A DNA stretch of 36,412 nucleotides from Bog-756 sp036513075. Its GTDB lineage: Bacteria; Actinomycetota; Acidimicrobiia; Acidimicrobiales; RAAP-2. Below the pieces are notes generated by a model. It was not told the origin of the DNA. It did not search any database and saw only the letters and a list, made by a program, of their open reading frames with translations. Both the position numbers and the translations under genes were made by a program. Position 1 is the first letter of the stretch. Each line of letters begins with the position of its first letter. Shown in pieces: positions 15,715 to 23,480 of the stretch. Where the stretch lies: the NCBI GenBank assembly GCA_036513075.1, contig DATBZS010000080.1:1-36412 (forward strand). Direction: 5' to 3'.

Positions 15715-16200
15715 GTGGGGACGGCGCCGATGCAAGACGACCTCGGCAGGCAAGCGGGCGAGCCCGTGGTCACGGTGGCGGTGATCGTCGTCGACCATGG
15801 CTCCCGCCGCAGCGAATCCAATGAGTCGTTCGAAGCGTTCGTGCGGGCGTCGGCCGGATTCCTGGCTTACCCGATCGTGGAACCCGCCCACATGGAGCTG
15901 GCCGAGCCGTCGATCTCCACCGCCTTCGACCGCTGTGTGGCTGCAGGGGCCACGACCGTGGCCGTCGCTCCGTACTTCCTCGGTCCGGGCCGCCACTGGG
16001 ACCGGGACATCCCGGCTCTGGCCGAGGCGGCCGCAGCCGGCCACCCCGGTGTCCGCTGGCTGGTGGCCGCGCCCCTCGGACCGGATCCGGAGCTACTGGC
16101 CATCGTGAACCGGCGGGTCGCCCACTGCCTGGACCATGTCGCCGGCCGGTCAGTCGAGTGCACGGCATGCGCCGGGACGGGACGGTGCATCCTCCGGTGA
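15715..16200 (+). CDS. CbiX/SirB-type sirohydrochlorin chelatase with C-terminal Cys motif
   Basis: A 161-residue single-domain class II chelatase that would insert Co2+ or Fe2+ into sirohydrochlorin (cobalamin or siroheme routes). It has VVDHGSRRSESNE with the first metal/proton His, EPAHMELAEPSI, then VAVAPYFLGPGRHWDRDIP with the second His, all canonical for CbiX. Unusually, the protein ends in CTACAGTGRCILR, a CxxCxGxGxC motif able to hold Zn or an Fe-S centre. Some CbiX proteins carry C-terminal metal sites, but I cannot say whether this form is known. GTG 15715 is chosen because TAGCGT lies 7 nt upstream; GTG 15706 and ATG 15730 are alternatives. No other corrin or siroheme genes are in the window. 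Confidence 0.85.
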   Translation: MGTAPMQDDLGRQAGEPVVTVAVIVVDHGSRRSESNESFEAFVRASAGFLAYPIVEPAHMELAEPSISTAFDRCVAAGATTVAVAPYFLGPGRHWDRDIPALAEAAAAGHPGVRWLVAAPLGPDPELLAIVNRRVAHCLDHVAGRSVECTACAGTGRCILR

Positions 16201-16206
16201 CGGTCC

Positions 16207-16226
16207 CTCCCGGCTATCGCCGGGGG
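16207..16226 (+). terminator. Hairpin after the cbiX-like gene
   Basis: CTCCCGGC and GCCGGGGG flank a TATC loop (8-bp stem with one T-G pair), starting 6 nt after the stop. There is no T-run. It separates this gene from convergent folD. Confidence 0.55.
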
Positions 16227-16350
16227 ACGCCCTCTGGGCACGGTGGTCGAGGTGGGCGTCGGATCGCTTCGCTGGACAGCGAGCGCGACGTGCCCACGGG
16301 CGGCTCGACGGGCAAGCCGGTCACGCGCCAGTCCCGCCGACATCCATCCC

Positions 16351-17232
16351 TTATTCCGTCGAACCCTCAAGAGCTTCGCCGACCGGGCCCTCAGCGGCGA
16401 CGACCGTCTGGTGGAGCAGCACGGCGATGGTCATCGGACCGACCCCGCCCGGAACCGGAGTGACGAGGCTGGCTCTGGCCAGGGCCCCGTCGAAGTCCAC
16501 ATCACCGACTGATCCGTCGTTGTAGCCGGCGTCGATCACGACCGCCCCCCGCTTGATCCAGTCGCCCTGCACGAACCGGGGACGGCCGACGGCGGCCACG
16601 ACCACGTCGGCCGTTCTGACCATCGCCGAGAGGCCCTGGGTGTGGGAGTGGCAGTAGGTCACCGTGGCGTCTCTTCCGAGGAGGAGCATGCCGACAGGCT
16701 TGCCGAGGATCGGGCTTCGCCCGATCACTACGGCGTGTGCGCCGGCAAGCCCGACGTCGTAGGCGTCGAGGAGTCGGAGAATTCCGCCCGGGGTGCAGGA
16801 GACAAAGCCGGGAAGTCCGAAGGCCATCGATGCAAAGGAGTGCATGGTGACCCCGTCCACATCCTTTCGTGGGGCGATCGCCTCGAACACCATTCGCTCG
16901 TCCACCTGGGGCGGGACAGGGTGCTGAACCAGGATGCCGTCGACGGTGGAGTCCTCCGAGAGACCCCTGACTGTGGCAGTGGCCTCGGAGGTCGAGACCG
17001 CGGTGGGAAGCACGTCGAGACGGAAGTCGACGCCCGCTTGCTCGCACCGGTTGCGCTTCATCGTGACGTAGGTCACCGAGGCCGGGTCCTTACCGATGAG
17101 GACGGCCGCCAGACAGGGCCGCCGTCCGAACTCCTCGGCATAGCGTCGTGCCCGTCGGGCGGTCTCATCCAACAGTCTCCGTGAGACGGCAGCGCCATCC
17201 ATCGAACGGGCGCGAGGTGCCAGGTCGGACAC
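16351..17232 (-). CDS. folD: Bifunctional methylenetetrahydrofolate dehydrogenase/cyclohydrolase
   Basis: A 293-residue FolD, which oxidises 5,10-methylene-THF to methenyl-THF with NADP and hydrolyses it to 10-formyl-THF in the cytoplasm. It has ASVTYVTMKRNRCEQAG with the active-site Tyr and Lys (YxxxK), VDGILVQHPVPPQ, the KDVDG motif, CTPGGILRLL, then the Rossmann segment AVVIGRSPILGKPVGMLLL and the C-terminal TPVPGGVGPMTIAVLLHQT. GTG 17232 is set by AAGGAGG 5 nt upstream. It is a single gene, convergent with cbiX, with 150 bp between the stops. It lacks the usual PxG.. variants of paralogues, so it is probably the main folD of the organism. Confidence 0.95.
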   Translation of the reverse strand: MSDLAPRARSMDGAAVSRRLLDETARRARRYAEEFGRRPCLAAVLIGKDPASVTYVTMKRNRCEQAGVDFRLDVLPTAVSTSEATATVRGLSEDSTVDGILVQHPVPPQVDERMVFEAIAPRKDVDGVTMHSFASMAFGLPGFVSCTPGGILRLLDAYDVGLAGAHAVVIGRSPILGKPVGMLLLGRDATVTYCHSHTQGLSAMVRTADVVVAAVGRPRFVQGDWIKRGAVVIDAGYNDGSVGDVDFDGALARASLVTPVPGGVGPMTIAVLLHQTVVAAEGPVGEALEGSTE

Positions 17233-17449
17233 GTGAGCCTCCTTGGGTCGATTTCGATATCGCCCAGGCGTTCGGCTCATTGCTGGAGACAGGCGCCCCA
17301 GGACCGCTCCCCGGTGGTACTCCACCTCAACGCCAGTCACGGTCAGTCGCACCCTATCCGGATCACCCGGCAGGACTGGCGCACGCGCTCGCCAAAGCGT
17401 TGCAGCGACTCGGATTCTTCGACTGCCCGGGTTCCCTGGGTAGTTGCCC

Positions 17450-17467
17450 CCGGACGGCTACGTCCGG
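17450..17467 (-). terminator. Hairpin downstream of the Rpf-like gene
   Basis: CCGGACG and CGTCCGG form a perfect 7-bp stem with loop GCTA, 17 nt past the stop of the minus-strand gene. The terminator role is inferred because no T-run follows. Confidence 0.5.
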
Positions 17468-17483
17468 CCGCACCAGGCGACTG

Positions 17484-18611
17484 TCAGCTACAACGGTCGC
17501 CCAGCCAGGGCCGCTGGCCGTCGAGGGCGAACAAGGCGACGGCCACCGTGTCCTGTTCGGCCTTGGTGGCGCGATTCGGCGGCACACCGATCAGGAGGCT
17601 GAGTCCGGCGGCCGAGGCGGCCGAGTTCCAGGTGGGCTGACTGAACTGGAAGGCACCCATGTAGAGGCCGTTGGGCGACACGATGCCGTAGTTCCCACCA
17701 GACTCAGCCTGGACGACACAGGCCAGGAACGGGTTGAGCGCCGGGTCCGGCAGGCTCGGGTACGGGTCGCTGTTGACCGGGCGAGTGGGTCCGGCGGCGG
17801 GCGGCGACGACGGTGCCGGCGAGGTGGGAATGGTGGCCGGCGTGGACGACCGGGTCGACGACCTGGCCGACGACTGGGTGGTGGTCACCTTGGCCGCTTT
17901 GGCCACGGCGGCCGAGGCCACCCGGGCCTGGGCCATCTGTTGCGCTGCCACCGCCGTGGCCAGCTGCCCGGTCAGACTCGACTGCTGTCCAGCCAGCGCG
18001 GCAGTGGCCGCGGTTGCCTGGTCGAGATCGGTGGCCTGGCGGGTCTGATCGGCGCGGTCCTGGAGCTGGCGGGCCTGCAACGCGGACTGCTGGGCCTGAA
18101 GGGCCCGCTGCGCAGTATGGAGCCGGTCCATAGCGGCGGTGATGTTGCCGACGGCCAGGCTGGCGTACTCGCTGGCCGCCTGGGCCCGGACCGTGCCCCC
18201 GCTGAACAGCGCGGTGTCGGTGCTCGACGAGTTGGCACCCGCGTCGGTGTAGGACTGGATCGCCTGATTCTGGACGATCCGGAGGTGGTAGGCCATCGCC
18301 TTCTGGTCGCCGGCTAGCTCCTGGGTGATCTGGGCGATGGCCTGGCCGTCGGCGACCACCTGGGCCGAAGCCACCGAGGTCTGCTGACGGGCGGCGTCCA
18401 CCTGGAGCTGCTCGAGGACCAGGCGCTGGGCGACCGTGGCGGCCTGGGTCTGGAGATCGGACACCGTGTCCGCGCCAGCCGGACGCACCGCCGTCCCGAG
18501 GGGGAGGGCGGCGAGAAGGACGAGTACGGGAAGGACGAAGGCCCGGAACGATCGACGGGCCGGTCCCGCTACGTCTGGCCCCGTCACCGGGGTCGAACAG
18601 GCGCGACACAC
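17484..18611 (-). CDS. Secreted coiled-coil protein with Rpf-like (lysozyme-type) transglycosylase domain
   Basis: A 375-residue exported muralytic enzyme. There is a signal peptide (about residues 20-47, hydrophobic core then AGA). Residues 48-240 are a long Ala/Gln-rich coiled coil like the N-termini of RipC/PcsB-type hydrolases. A Ser/Thr/Pro linker (240-290) follows, then a 78-residue catalytic domain of the resuscitation-promoting-factor type: Cys298, putative catalytic Glu303 in QAESGGNYGI, NGLYMGAFQFSQPTWNSA, and a final Cys374 that would disulfide-bond with Cys298. Rpf proteins cleave glycan strands and stimulate growth of dormant actinobacteria. The coiled coil suggests control by an FtsEX-like partner (inference). 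GTG 18611 has TAAATT 9 nt upstream and no Shine-Dalgarno sequence. Confidence 0.82.
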   Translation of the reverse strand: MCRACSTPVTGPDVAGPARRSFRAFVLPVLVLLAALPLGTAVRPAGADTVSDLQTQAATVAQRLVLEQLQVDAARQQTSVASAQVVADGQAIAQITQELAGDQKAMAYHLRIVQNQAIQSYTDAGANSSSTDTALFSGGTVRAQAASEYASLAVGNITAAMDRLHTAQRALQAQQSALQARQLQDRADQTRQATDLDQATAATAALAGQQSSLTGQLATAVAAQQMAQARVASAAVAKAAKVTTTQSSARSSTRSSTPATIPTSPAPSSPPAAGPTRPVNSDPYPSLPDPALNPFLACVVQAESGGNYGIVSPNGLYMGAFQFSQPTWNSAASAAGLSLLIGVPPNRATKAEQDTVAVALFALDGQRPWLGDRCS

Positions 18612-18620
18612 GAGACCCTA

Positions 18621-18626
18621 AATTTA
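18621..18626 (-). promoter_or_regulatory. Putative -10 box of the Rpf-like gene
   Basis: TAAATT on the minus strand, in an AT-rich island within GC-rich DNA, ends 9 nt before the GTG start. A second hexamer, TAGGGT, overlaps the spacer. Which one is used cannot be decided. Confidence 0.35.
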
Positions 18627-18768
18627 CCGGCCGGCTCCGGGGCCCCACAAGCGGGCACGTAAGTCCTGGTCAACGGGGTGCGGGCGAGCGCAATCGACCT
18701 AGAGGAGATCCATGGCCGGCCCCCCCAAGCCCCTCAGCGACCGGTGGGCGGCGTGTGTGCCGCGGTCC

Positions 18769-19701
18769 TCAGCCGGTCGTGGCAGTCGACGGCTTTGCCA
18801 CCATCCTCGCCGGGGCGACCGCCCAACGGAAGGCGTGACTCAGCAGACGGGCCGACGGGCGCACCGCCAGAAAGTCCCCGGCGGGCACTGTCGGGAGACG
18901 GAGCTGACGTCGGGCCCAGGTGGGCAGGACACCCTGGGCGGCACCGACCAGGAGACCGTAGGTGGCCATCTCGTGCGGCCAGCGGCCTACGCCGCGGAGC
19001 ACGAAATTGCGGGCCGTGCGGGCCTCGTCGGTGAGCGCGAGCCGGGGTCGGACCTTGACGAAGTAGGCGTCGAGTTCGACGGTCGACCGGGGGACATCCA
19101 CCGCCCCGAGAGCCACGGCCACCGTGGCCATCTGGGCGAGGTAGTCGTCGGCCTCGGCGACCGTGGGAGTCATCGGGGCGTAGACGCGGGTGGCCCCGAG
19201 GAAGCTCGAGACCTCGACGGCGTGGACCCAGGTGAGCAGGTCGGGATCGGCCGCCGAGTAGGGCCGACCGTCAGCGGCGACGCCGCGCACGCGGAGGTGG
19301 ACCCGGCGGACCCGCTCGATTGCCGCCAGGGCTTCGTCGGTGGTGCCGAACGTGGTCGTGGCGAGGAACGAGGCCGTCCGCTCCAGCCGTCCGAGCGGGT
19401 CCTGGCGGTAGTTGGAGTGTTGGGCCACGCCGGCCATGGCCAGTGGGTGGAGCATCTGGAAGAGCAGGGCGGACAGCCCGCCGATCAGCATCGCCGGCAG
19501 GTCACCGTGGATCCGCCGGACCACGGAGTGCGGGGCGACGAAGGCGAGGTCGGGGTCGAAGCACGCAGGCTGGGGTGGACCGGTCATGCCCATGGACCGG
19601 CGGACCTGGGCGAGGGCCTGGGCCCGCACCTGCTCGATGCGGGTCTCGGTCAGGGCCCGTCCCACTGCGTGCGCCTCGATGAGCTGCGCACGGGGATCCA
19701 T
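18769..19701 (-). CDS. MpaB/DUF2236-family oxygenase-like protein
   Basis: A 310-residue member of the DUF2236 group, which includes rubber oxygenase-like haem proteins and fungal MpaB. The signature region is LLFQMLHPLAMAGVAQHSNYRQDP (His85, His95), followed by RVRRVHLRVRG with His135 and DLLTWVHAVEVSSFLGA with His160. In haem-binding members such His residues ligate b-type haem. ATG 19701 is preceded by TAGGGT at 8 nt with no Shine-Dalgarno sequence, supporting a leaderless start. The gene ends 157 bp before the Rpf-like start on the same strand. The substrate is unknown; proteins of this family are numerous in actinobacteria and poorly characterised. Confidence 0.82.
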   Translation of the reverse strand: MDPRAQLIEAHAVGRALTETRIEQVRAQALAQVRRSMGMTGPPQPACFDPDLAFVAPHSVVRRIHGDLPAMLIGGLSALLFQMLHPLAMAGVAQHSNYRQDPLGRLERTASFLATTTFGTTDEALAAIERVRRVHLRVRGVAADGRPYSAADPDLLTWVHAVEVSSFLGATRVYAPMTPTVAEADDYLAQMATVAVALGAVDVPRSTVELDAYFVKVRPRLALTDEARTARNFVLRGVGRWPHEMATYGLLVGAAQGVLPTWARRQLRLPTVPAGDFLAVRPSARLLSHAFRWAVAPARMVAKPSTATTG

Positions 19702-19709
19702 GCCCGTCG

Positions 19710-19715
19710 ACCCTA
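19710..19715 (-). promoter_or_regulatory. Putative -10 box of the MpaB-like gene
   Basis: TAGGGT on the minus strand, 8 nt before ATG 19701. Same leaderless layout as other genes here. Confidence 0.35.
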
Positions 19716-19756
19716 CCAACAGGCCCTGTCCGGGTGACCGCACCGATTCGCCGATT

Positions 19757-21544
19757 TCAGCCTGGGGAGGCCGTCGTCAGGTGCGATGCTCCGGTCAGGG
19801 GATCGGCGTCGAGGTCACCGGCTGCAGACCCGAGGCGGCCCGGCGCCGGGTGCTCCAACAGGTCGGGGCACCGGGCCCCGCCGCCGTCACGGGCGTCGGC
19901 ATCGGCGTGGCGTCCGAGCGCCACCACCTCGTCGAAGAGTGCATGGGCGTCGGGTCCGAGTGACGAGAGGTCGTCCGACACCAGCGCCATCCCACCGGAC
20001 ACGCCGACGGCGTGGGCCCAGGTTCGGGCGGCCGCCTGTGTCAGGCCGGTGTCCTCGGTCCGGAGCATCACGCAGTCGGGGTCGTTGACCCACAGGCGCC
20101 GGTGCATGAAGGAACGGGTCAGTGTATTGGTGAAGGCGTGGGCGGTGGCGGGCTGGATGCCCAGGTAGCCGGCCACCATCTCGTCTGCGGGGTCAAGCGA
20201 CCAGACAGGGGCAACGTCCGGTCCGATCCGGTTGGCGTCCACGAGTCCCACCACGTTGGCCAGGGGTACGCCGCAGCCCAGGAGAAAGGCGTCATCCCCC
20301 GCGCCCCGGCGGATGGCCGCAAACCCGGCCCGCACCCGCTCGGCCGGGGTCAGGGTCGGATCGTGGTAGCCACCGTCGACGCTGGGGGAGAAGGTGAAGT
20401 CCAACTTCAGGTACGGGAAGCCGGCATCGACCACGGCGGTCGCCACCGACTCGAGGTGGGCGACCACCTCGGGATGGGTGGTGTCGAGTCCGTACATGAA
20501 GCCGTCCTCGCCGCCACCCCACGCAGGGTTCCACCACGTGCGCAGCGGGCCGGTGTCCACACCGTCCACCAGGTGGCGGGCGATCCAGTCGGGATGGCGG
20601 CGGGCCACCGCCGAGTCCGGTGCCACGAGGAACGGGGCCAGCCAAAGGCCCGGCGTCCGCCCGGCAGCGCTGATCGACGCGGCCAGTCCGGCCAGGTCGG
20701 ACGGGAACCGGTCACCGGTCTCCAACCAGTCGCCGATAGCCCGCTGGTAGCCGTCGTCTACCTGGAAGACCTCGAACGGCCACCGGTCCGCGAGCGCGAG
20801 ATTGGCGGCGATGTCGGTTTCGGACACGTCATGGAAGTACTGGTACCAGCTGCACCATCCGATCTGGAAGGGCGCGCCCACCCGGGCGCCCCCAACCTTC
20901 CCCGCCCGGTCGGCCCACTGCTCGAGCATGACCGACGCCCCGACGGCCGGTCCGTCGGCGATCATCACGGGGTGGAGGGACCGCTTCCCGCCCGGGCCGA
21001 GTTCGGCGTCGCCGAGATAGGCCTCGACCCGCACCTCGATCCCGTCGCCACCCGGGCCGAGTCGAAAGGTGCCGTCGTGGTCGGAGCCGCCTTCGAACCC
21101 GAGGAGAACCGCCGCGTCATCGGCCCCCCAGCCGTCGGCCAGGACGGCCACCCACTCCGAACGCAGCTCTCCCGGACGGGCCCGGCGCTGGTCGGCGTGG
21201 TGGACGGCCTGGAGGAAGGGAAAGCCGGCCCGGACCGAAGGGTCGACGTCCACGCCGAGCACGCCGACCGTCGAGGGCGACCAGGACTGGTAGCCGTTGC
21301 GGAACATCCGGACGGGACCCCGGGCGCCGGCCACCGCGTAGACGAGGGCGACCGAACGGATCGATACGGTGGCGTCGCCCCGGTTGGCCACCGACCACTC
21401 AATGCCGGTGTCGTGAAGCTCCATGGTCACTTCGACGGGCCCCAGGCCGAACGCCCGACCGGTCCCCTCGAGGTCGCTGACCTCCACCCGGCTGCCGGCG
21501 GCGTCGGTCACTTCGGCCTCGAGTCGCAGCGGCAAGACGTGCAC
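19757..21544 (-). CDS. Alpha-galactosidase, glycoside hydrolase family 36/melibiase type
   Basis: A 595-residue retaining alpha-galactosidase. An N-terminal beta-sandwich (1-215) carries FRNGYQSWSP, then a TIM barrel with GWCSWYQYF (229-237), VFQVDDGYQRAIGDW (259-273), nucleophile Asp382 in YLKLDF and acid/base Asp443 in NRIGPDVAP. These match the clan GH-D arrangement. It would hydrolyse terminal alpha-1,6-galactosides such as melibiose or raffinose. No signal peptide or sugar transporter is nearby, so it is probably cytoplasmic and not in a sugar operon. It is shorter than the ~720-residue classical GH36 enzymes, with little C-terminal sandwich. GTG 21544 has TACGGT 7 nt upstream. Close relatives act on other alpha-galactosidic bonds, so the exact substrate is open. 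Confidence 0.87.
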   Translation of the reverse strand: MHVLPLRLEAEVTDAAGSRVEVSDLEGTGRAFGLGPVEVTMELHDTGIEWSVANRGDATVSIRSVALVYAVAGARGPVRMFRNGYQSWSPSTVGVLGVDVDPSVRAGFPFLQAVHHADQRRARPGELRSEWVAVLADGWGADDAAVLLGFEGGSDHDGTFRLGPGGDGIEVRVEAYLGDAELGPGGKRSLHPVMIADGPAVGASVMLEQWADRAGKVGGARVGAPFQIGWCSWYQYFHDVSETDIAANLALADRWPFEVFQVDDGYQRAIGDWLETGDRFPSDLAGLAASISAAGRTPGLWLAPFLVAPDSAVARRHPDWIARHLVDGVDTGPLRTWWNPAWGGGEDGFMYGLDTTHPEVVAHLESVATAVVDAGFPYLKLDFTFSPSVDGGYHDPTLTPAERVRAGFAAIRRGAGDDAFLLGCGVPLANVVGLVDANRIGPDVAPVWSLDPADEMVAGYLGIQPATAHAFTNTLTRSFMHRRLWVNDPDCVMLRTEDTGLTQAAARTWAHAVGVSGGMALVSDDLSSLGPDAHALFDEVVALGRHADADARDGGGARCPDLLEHPAPGRLGSAAGDLDADPLTGASHLTTASPG

Positions 21545-21551
21545 GTCGTCA

Positions 21552-21557
21552 ACCGTA
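21552..21557 (-). promoter_or_regulatory. Putative -10 box of the alpha-galactosidase gene (leaderless)
   Basis: TACGGT, then TGACGAC, then the GTG start, on the minus strand. No Shine-Dalgarno sequence. Confidence 0.45.
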
Positions 21558-21651
21558 GAGGGGTCGGGTGGTCCGTGCCCGGCCGATCAGGGGATTGCGG
21601 AAACTGCGGAGCCGCTACGGCACTCGGCGCGATGCGCGAATGGCGTCCGGG

Positions 21652-22119
21652 CTACTCAGAAGTCTCGACGATGAGCAGGTCACATGCGACCTTGCGGGAC
21701 ACCTTGTTGGCGATGGGGCCGAGCAGGAAACGGGCGGTGGACTGCATCCCCTTCGAGCCCACGACCAGCAGGTCGGCACCCTCGTCGGTGGTCACCTGGA
21801 GCAGGACCTCGGACGGGTCACCGGCCACGGCTTGGTGCGACACCGTGGCGACGCCATCGGACTCGGCCTTCTCACCGGCATTCCTGGCCACGGCTTCGGC
21901 CGAGGTACGGGCGGCGGCGACCCAGCTCGAGTCGAGGGAGATTCCTGCAGCGGCCACACCCGACGGGGCGCGGTTGTTGTAGGCCGAAACGATGATCAAC
22001 TCGGCTCCGACTGCCTTGGCGAGCGCCGTGGCTTTGGACACCGCCTGCTCGGCGGTGGGGGACCCATCGGTCCCGACGACGATCTTGGTGGGAACTCCGC
22101 TACCCGACTGGCCGCTCAT
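21652..22119 (-). CDS. Universal stress protein (UspA family)
   Basis: A 155-residue single Usp domain. It has KIVVGTDGSPTAEQAVSKA at strand 1/helix 1 (with the nucleotide-binding Asp), a central LIIVSAYN strand and the C-terminal loop VVGSKGMQSTARFLLGPIANKV. ATP-binding Usps have G-2x-G-9x-G-S/T. Here the final S/T is Pro (GP), so ATP binding is possible but altered. Usps dimerise in the cytoplasm and are induced in stress or hypoxia. ATG 22119 has GGAGG 8 nt upstream, one of the fewer genes here with a clear Shine-Dalgarno sequence. It is transcribed towards the alpha-galactosidase (107 bp gap) and divergent from the P-loop kinase. Confidence 0.92.
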   Translation of the reverse strand: MSGQSGSGVPTKIVVGTDGSPTAEQAVSKATALAKAVGAELIIVSAYNNRAPSGVAAAGISLDSSWVAAARTSAEAVARNAGEKAESDGVATVSHQAVAGDPSEVLLQVTTDEGADLLVVGSKGMQSTARFLLGPIANKVSRKVACDLLIVETSE

Positions 22120-22273
22120 GGGTGGATCCTCCGTCTCTCGTCTCCGCCTGCGGGAGGTGCCGGCACTGCATTCTTTGCCGACCGGTCAGGTCACGCGCCG
22201 TGCCCGGCAGGACCGGTCGGTCAGTTCGAAGCCGGTGGCCGGGTGGCAGCGGGCGGGGCTCGTCCACCCCCGT

Positions 22274-22279
22274 TAGGTT
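22274..22279 (+). promoter_or_regulatory. Putative -10 box of the P-loop kinase gene (leaderless)
   Basis: TAGGTT, six bases (GACAGC), then GTG 22286, with no Shine-Dalgarno sequence. Confidence 0.45.
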
Positions 22280-22285
22280 GACAGC

Positions 22286-22870
22286 GTGCTGTCGGGAGCG
22301 TGCATCGTCGTCACCGGACCTCCGGGTGCCGGCAAGACGACCATCGCTCCCTTGGTGGCCCGGCGGGCAGATCCGTCCGTCTGCCTCGAGTCGGACTGGT
22401 TCTGGACGACGATCGCCAACGGATTCGTCCCTCCGTACCGGACCGAGGCCCACGAGCAGAACGCCACGGTGGTCCGGGCATTCGCAGCCGCTGCATCGGC
22501 TCTGGCCGCCGGTGGCTATACCGTCGTCCTCGAGGGGATCGTCGGTCCGTGGTTCCTGCACCTCGTCGTGGAGGAGTGCGCCCGGCACGAGGTGCCCCTG
22601 TCGTACGTCGTGCTCCGGCCGTCCCGCGCTGTCGCCCTGACACGAGCCACGTCCCGCGTGGATGAGAAGCGGGTGCCGGGACACCCGCCGTTGACCGACG
22701 GTGAGGTGATCGGCCGGATGTGGGATGTCTTCGCCGACCTCGGAGACCTCGAACCGCTGGTGATCGACAACTCCGCCCTGTCGGCGAGCGAGGCCGCAGA
22801 CCGAGTCTGGGATCGGTTTGTCGCCGGTGGCCTCCGCCTCGGCGAAGATGACAGGCAGGGCGGCGAGTAA
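22286..22870 (+). CDS. P-loop NTPase, small-molecule kinase-like (AAA_33 type)
   Basis: A 194-residue P-loop protein. The Walker A motif GPPGAGKTT is at residues 11-19, an acidic ESDWFW segment follows (possible substrate-binding Asp), then VVLEGIVGPWFL as the Walker B-like strand and a lid region with SRAVALTRATSRVDEKR rich in Arg. The size and order match the chloramphenicol-phosphotransferase/gluconate-kinase-like group that phosphorylates small hydroxylated compounds. No resistance phenotype can be claimed from this. GTG 22286 lies six bases after TAGGTT. It stands alone, divergent from the stress protein and convergent with a SnoaL-like gene. Confidence 0.78.
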   Translation: MLSGACIVVTGPPGAGKTTIAPLVARRADPSVCLESDWFWTTIANGFVPPYRTEAHEQNATVVRAFAAAASALAAGGYTVVLEGIVGPWFLHLVVEECARHEVPLSYVVLRPSRAVALTRATSRVDEKRVPGHPPLTDGEVIGRMWDVFADLGDLEPLVIDNSALSASEAADRVWDRFVAGGLRLGEDDRQGGE

Positions 22871-22971
22871 ACCTTCGAAGTGCTCAGCACCGCGGATCCG
22901 GAGCCAGGTGATCGAGGCGTGGGGGATGCACAATCGTCACCCGTGGGGTGCGGAGTTGTCCGGAAACGTAC

Positions 22972-23298
22972 CTACGAGGCAAGTACGACGGTGACCGTCT
23001 GCACGGCGATGGCACCGTCTCGGATGATGAGGGTGTCGCTGCCCAGCTCGATGCCGTCGGCGGTCCAGGTGACGTAGTAGGTGTCGCCCTCGGCGTAGGT
23101 TGCCGTCTGAGTGAATCCCGGCATGCCCGCCGATGCCTCGAAGAACGGACGGATGGCGTCCTTGCCCTTGAAGACTCCGCCCAAATTGATGATGAACACC
23201 GACTCGTCGGTGTAGTCCTGCATCACCGTGTCGATGTCGCCGGACTGCAGTGCGGCCATGTGTCGTTCGACTACGGCTCGGGTGCCGTCTGCGGACAT
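22972..23298 (-). CDS. SnoaL-like/NTF2-fold protein
   Basis: A 108-residue cone-fold protein. Helix 1 is GTRAVVERHMAALQSGDIDTVMQDYTDESVFI, followed by GGVFKGKDAIRPFFEA and four strands ending AVQTVTVVLA. This pattern is shared by SnoaL-like cyclases, ketosteroid isomerases and many uncharacterised proteins. I see no clear Asp/His catalytic set, so the function is open. ATG 23298 is preceded by an AGGGGG stretch at 4 nt (Shine-Dalgarno). It lies between the P-loop kinase (convergent) and the kinase/DUF7064 pair on the same strand, with 182 bp upstream that hold no other gene. Confidence 0.75.
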   Translation of the reverse strand: MSADGTRAVVERHMAALQSGDIDTVMQDYTDESVFIINLGGVFKGKDAIRPFFEASAGMPGFTQTATYAEGDTYYVTWTADGIELGSDTLIIRDGAIAVQTVTVVLAS

Positions 23299-23480
23299 GG
23301 GTCCCCCTTTATCCTCGGGGATGCATTGTCCACCCCCGACTCGAGTGGTCCATTGTGCCCCAGTCGGCCAGAGGTGTCGGCGCGTGGTGTCGGGCTGTGG
23401 TTTCGGGCGAACGCCGAAATCCGGGACAGCCTGCGTCAGGGCCCTACGAACGACGTCTCGGCGTCGATCACGAGGCGGCC

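Noticed and set aside
16201..16350. Cobalamin riboswitch or other RNA near the CbiX-like gene
   Set aside because: The interval lies between two convergent stops, so it is a 3' region for both. No recognisable B12-box.
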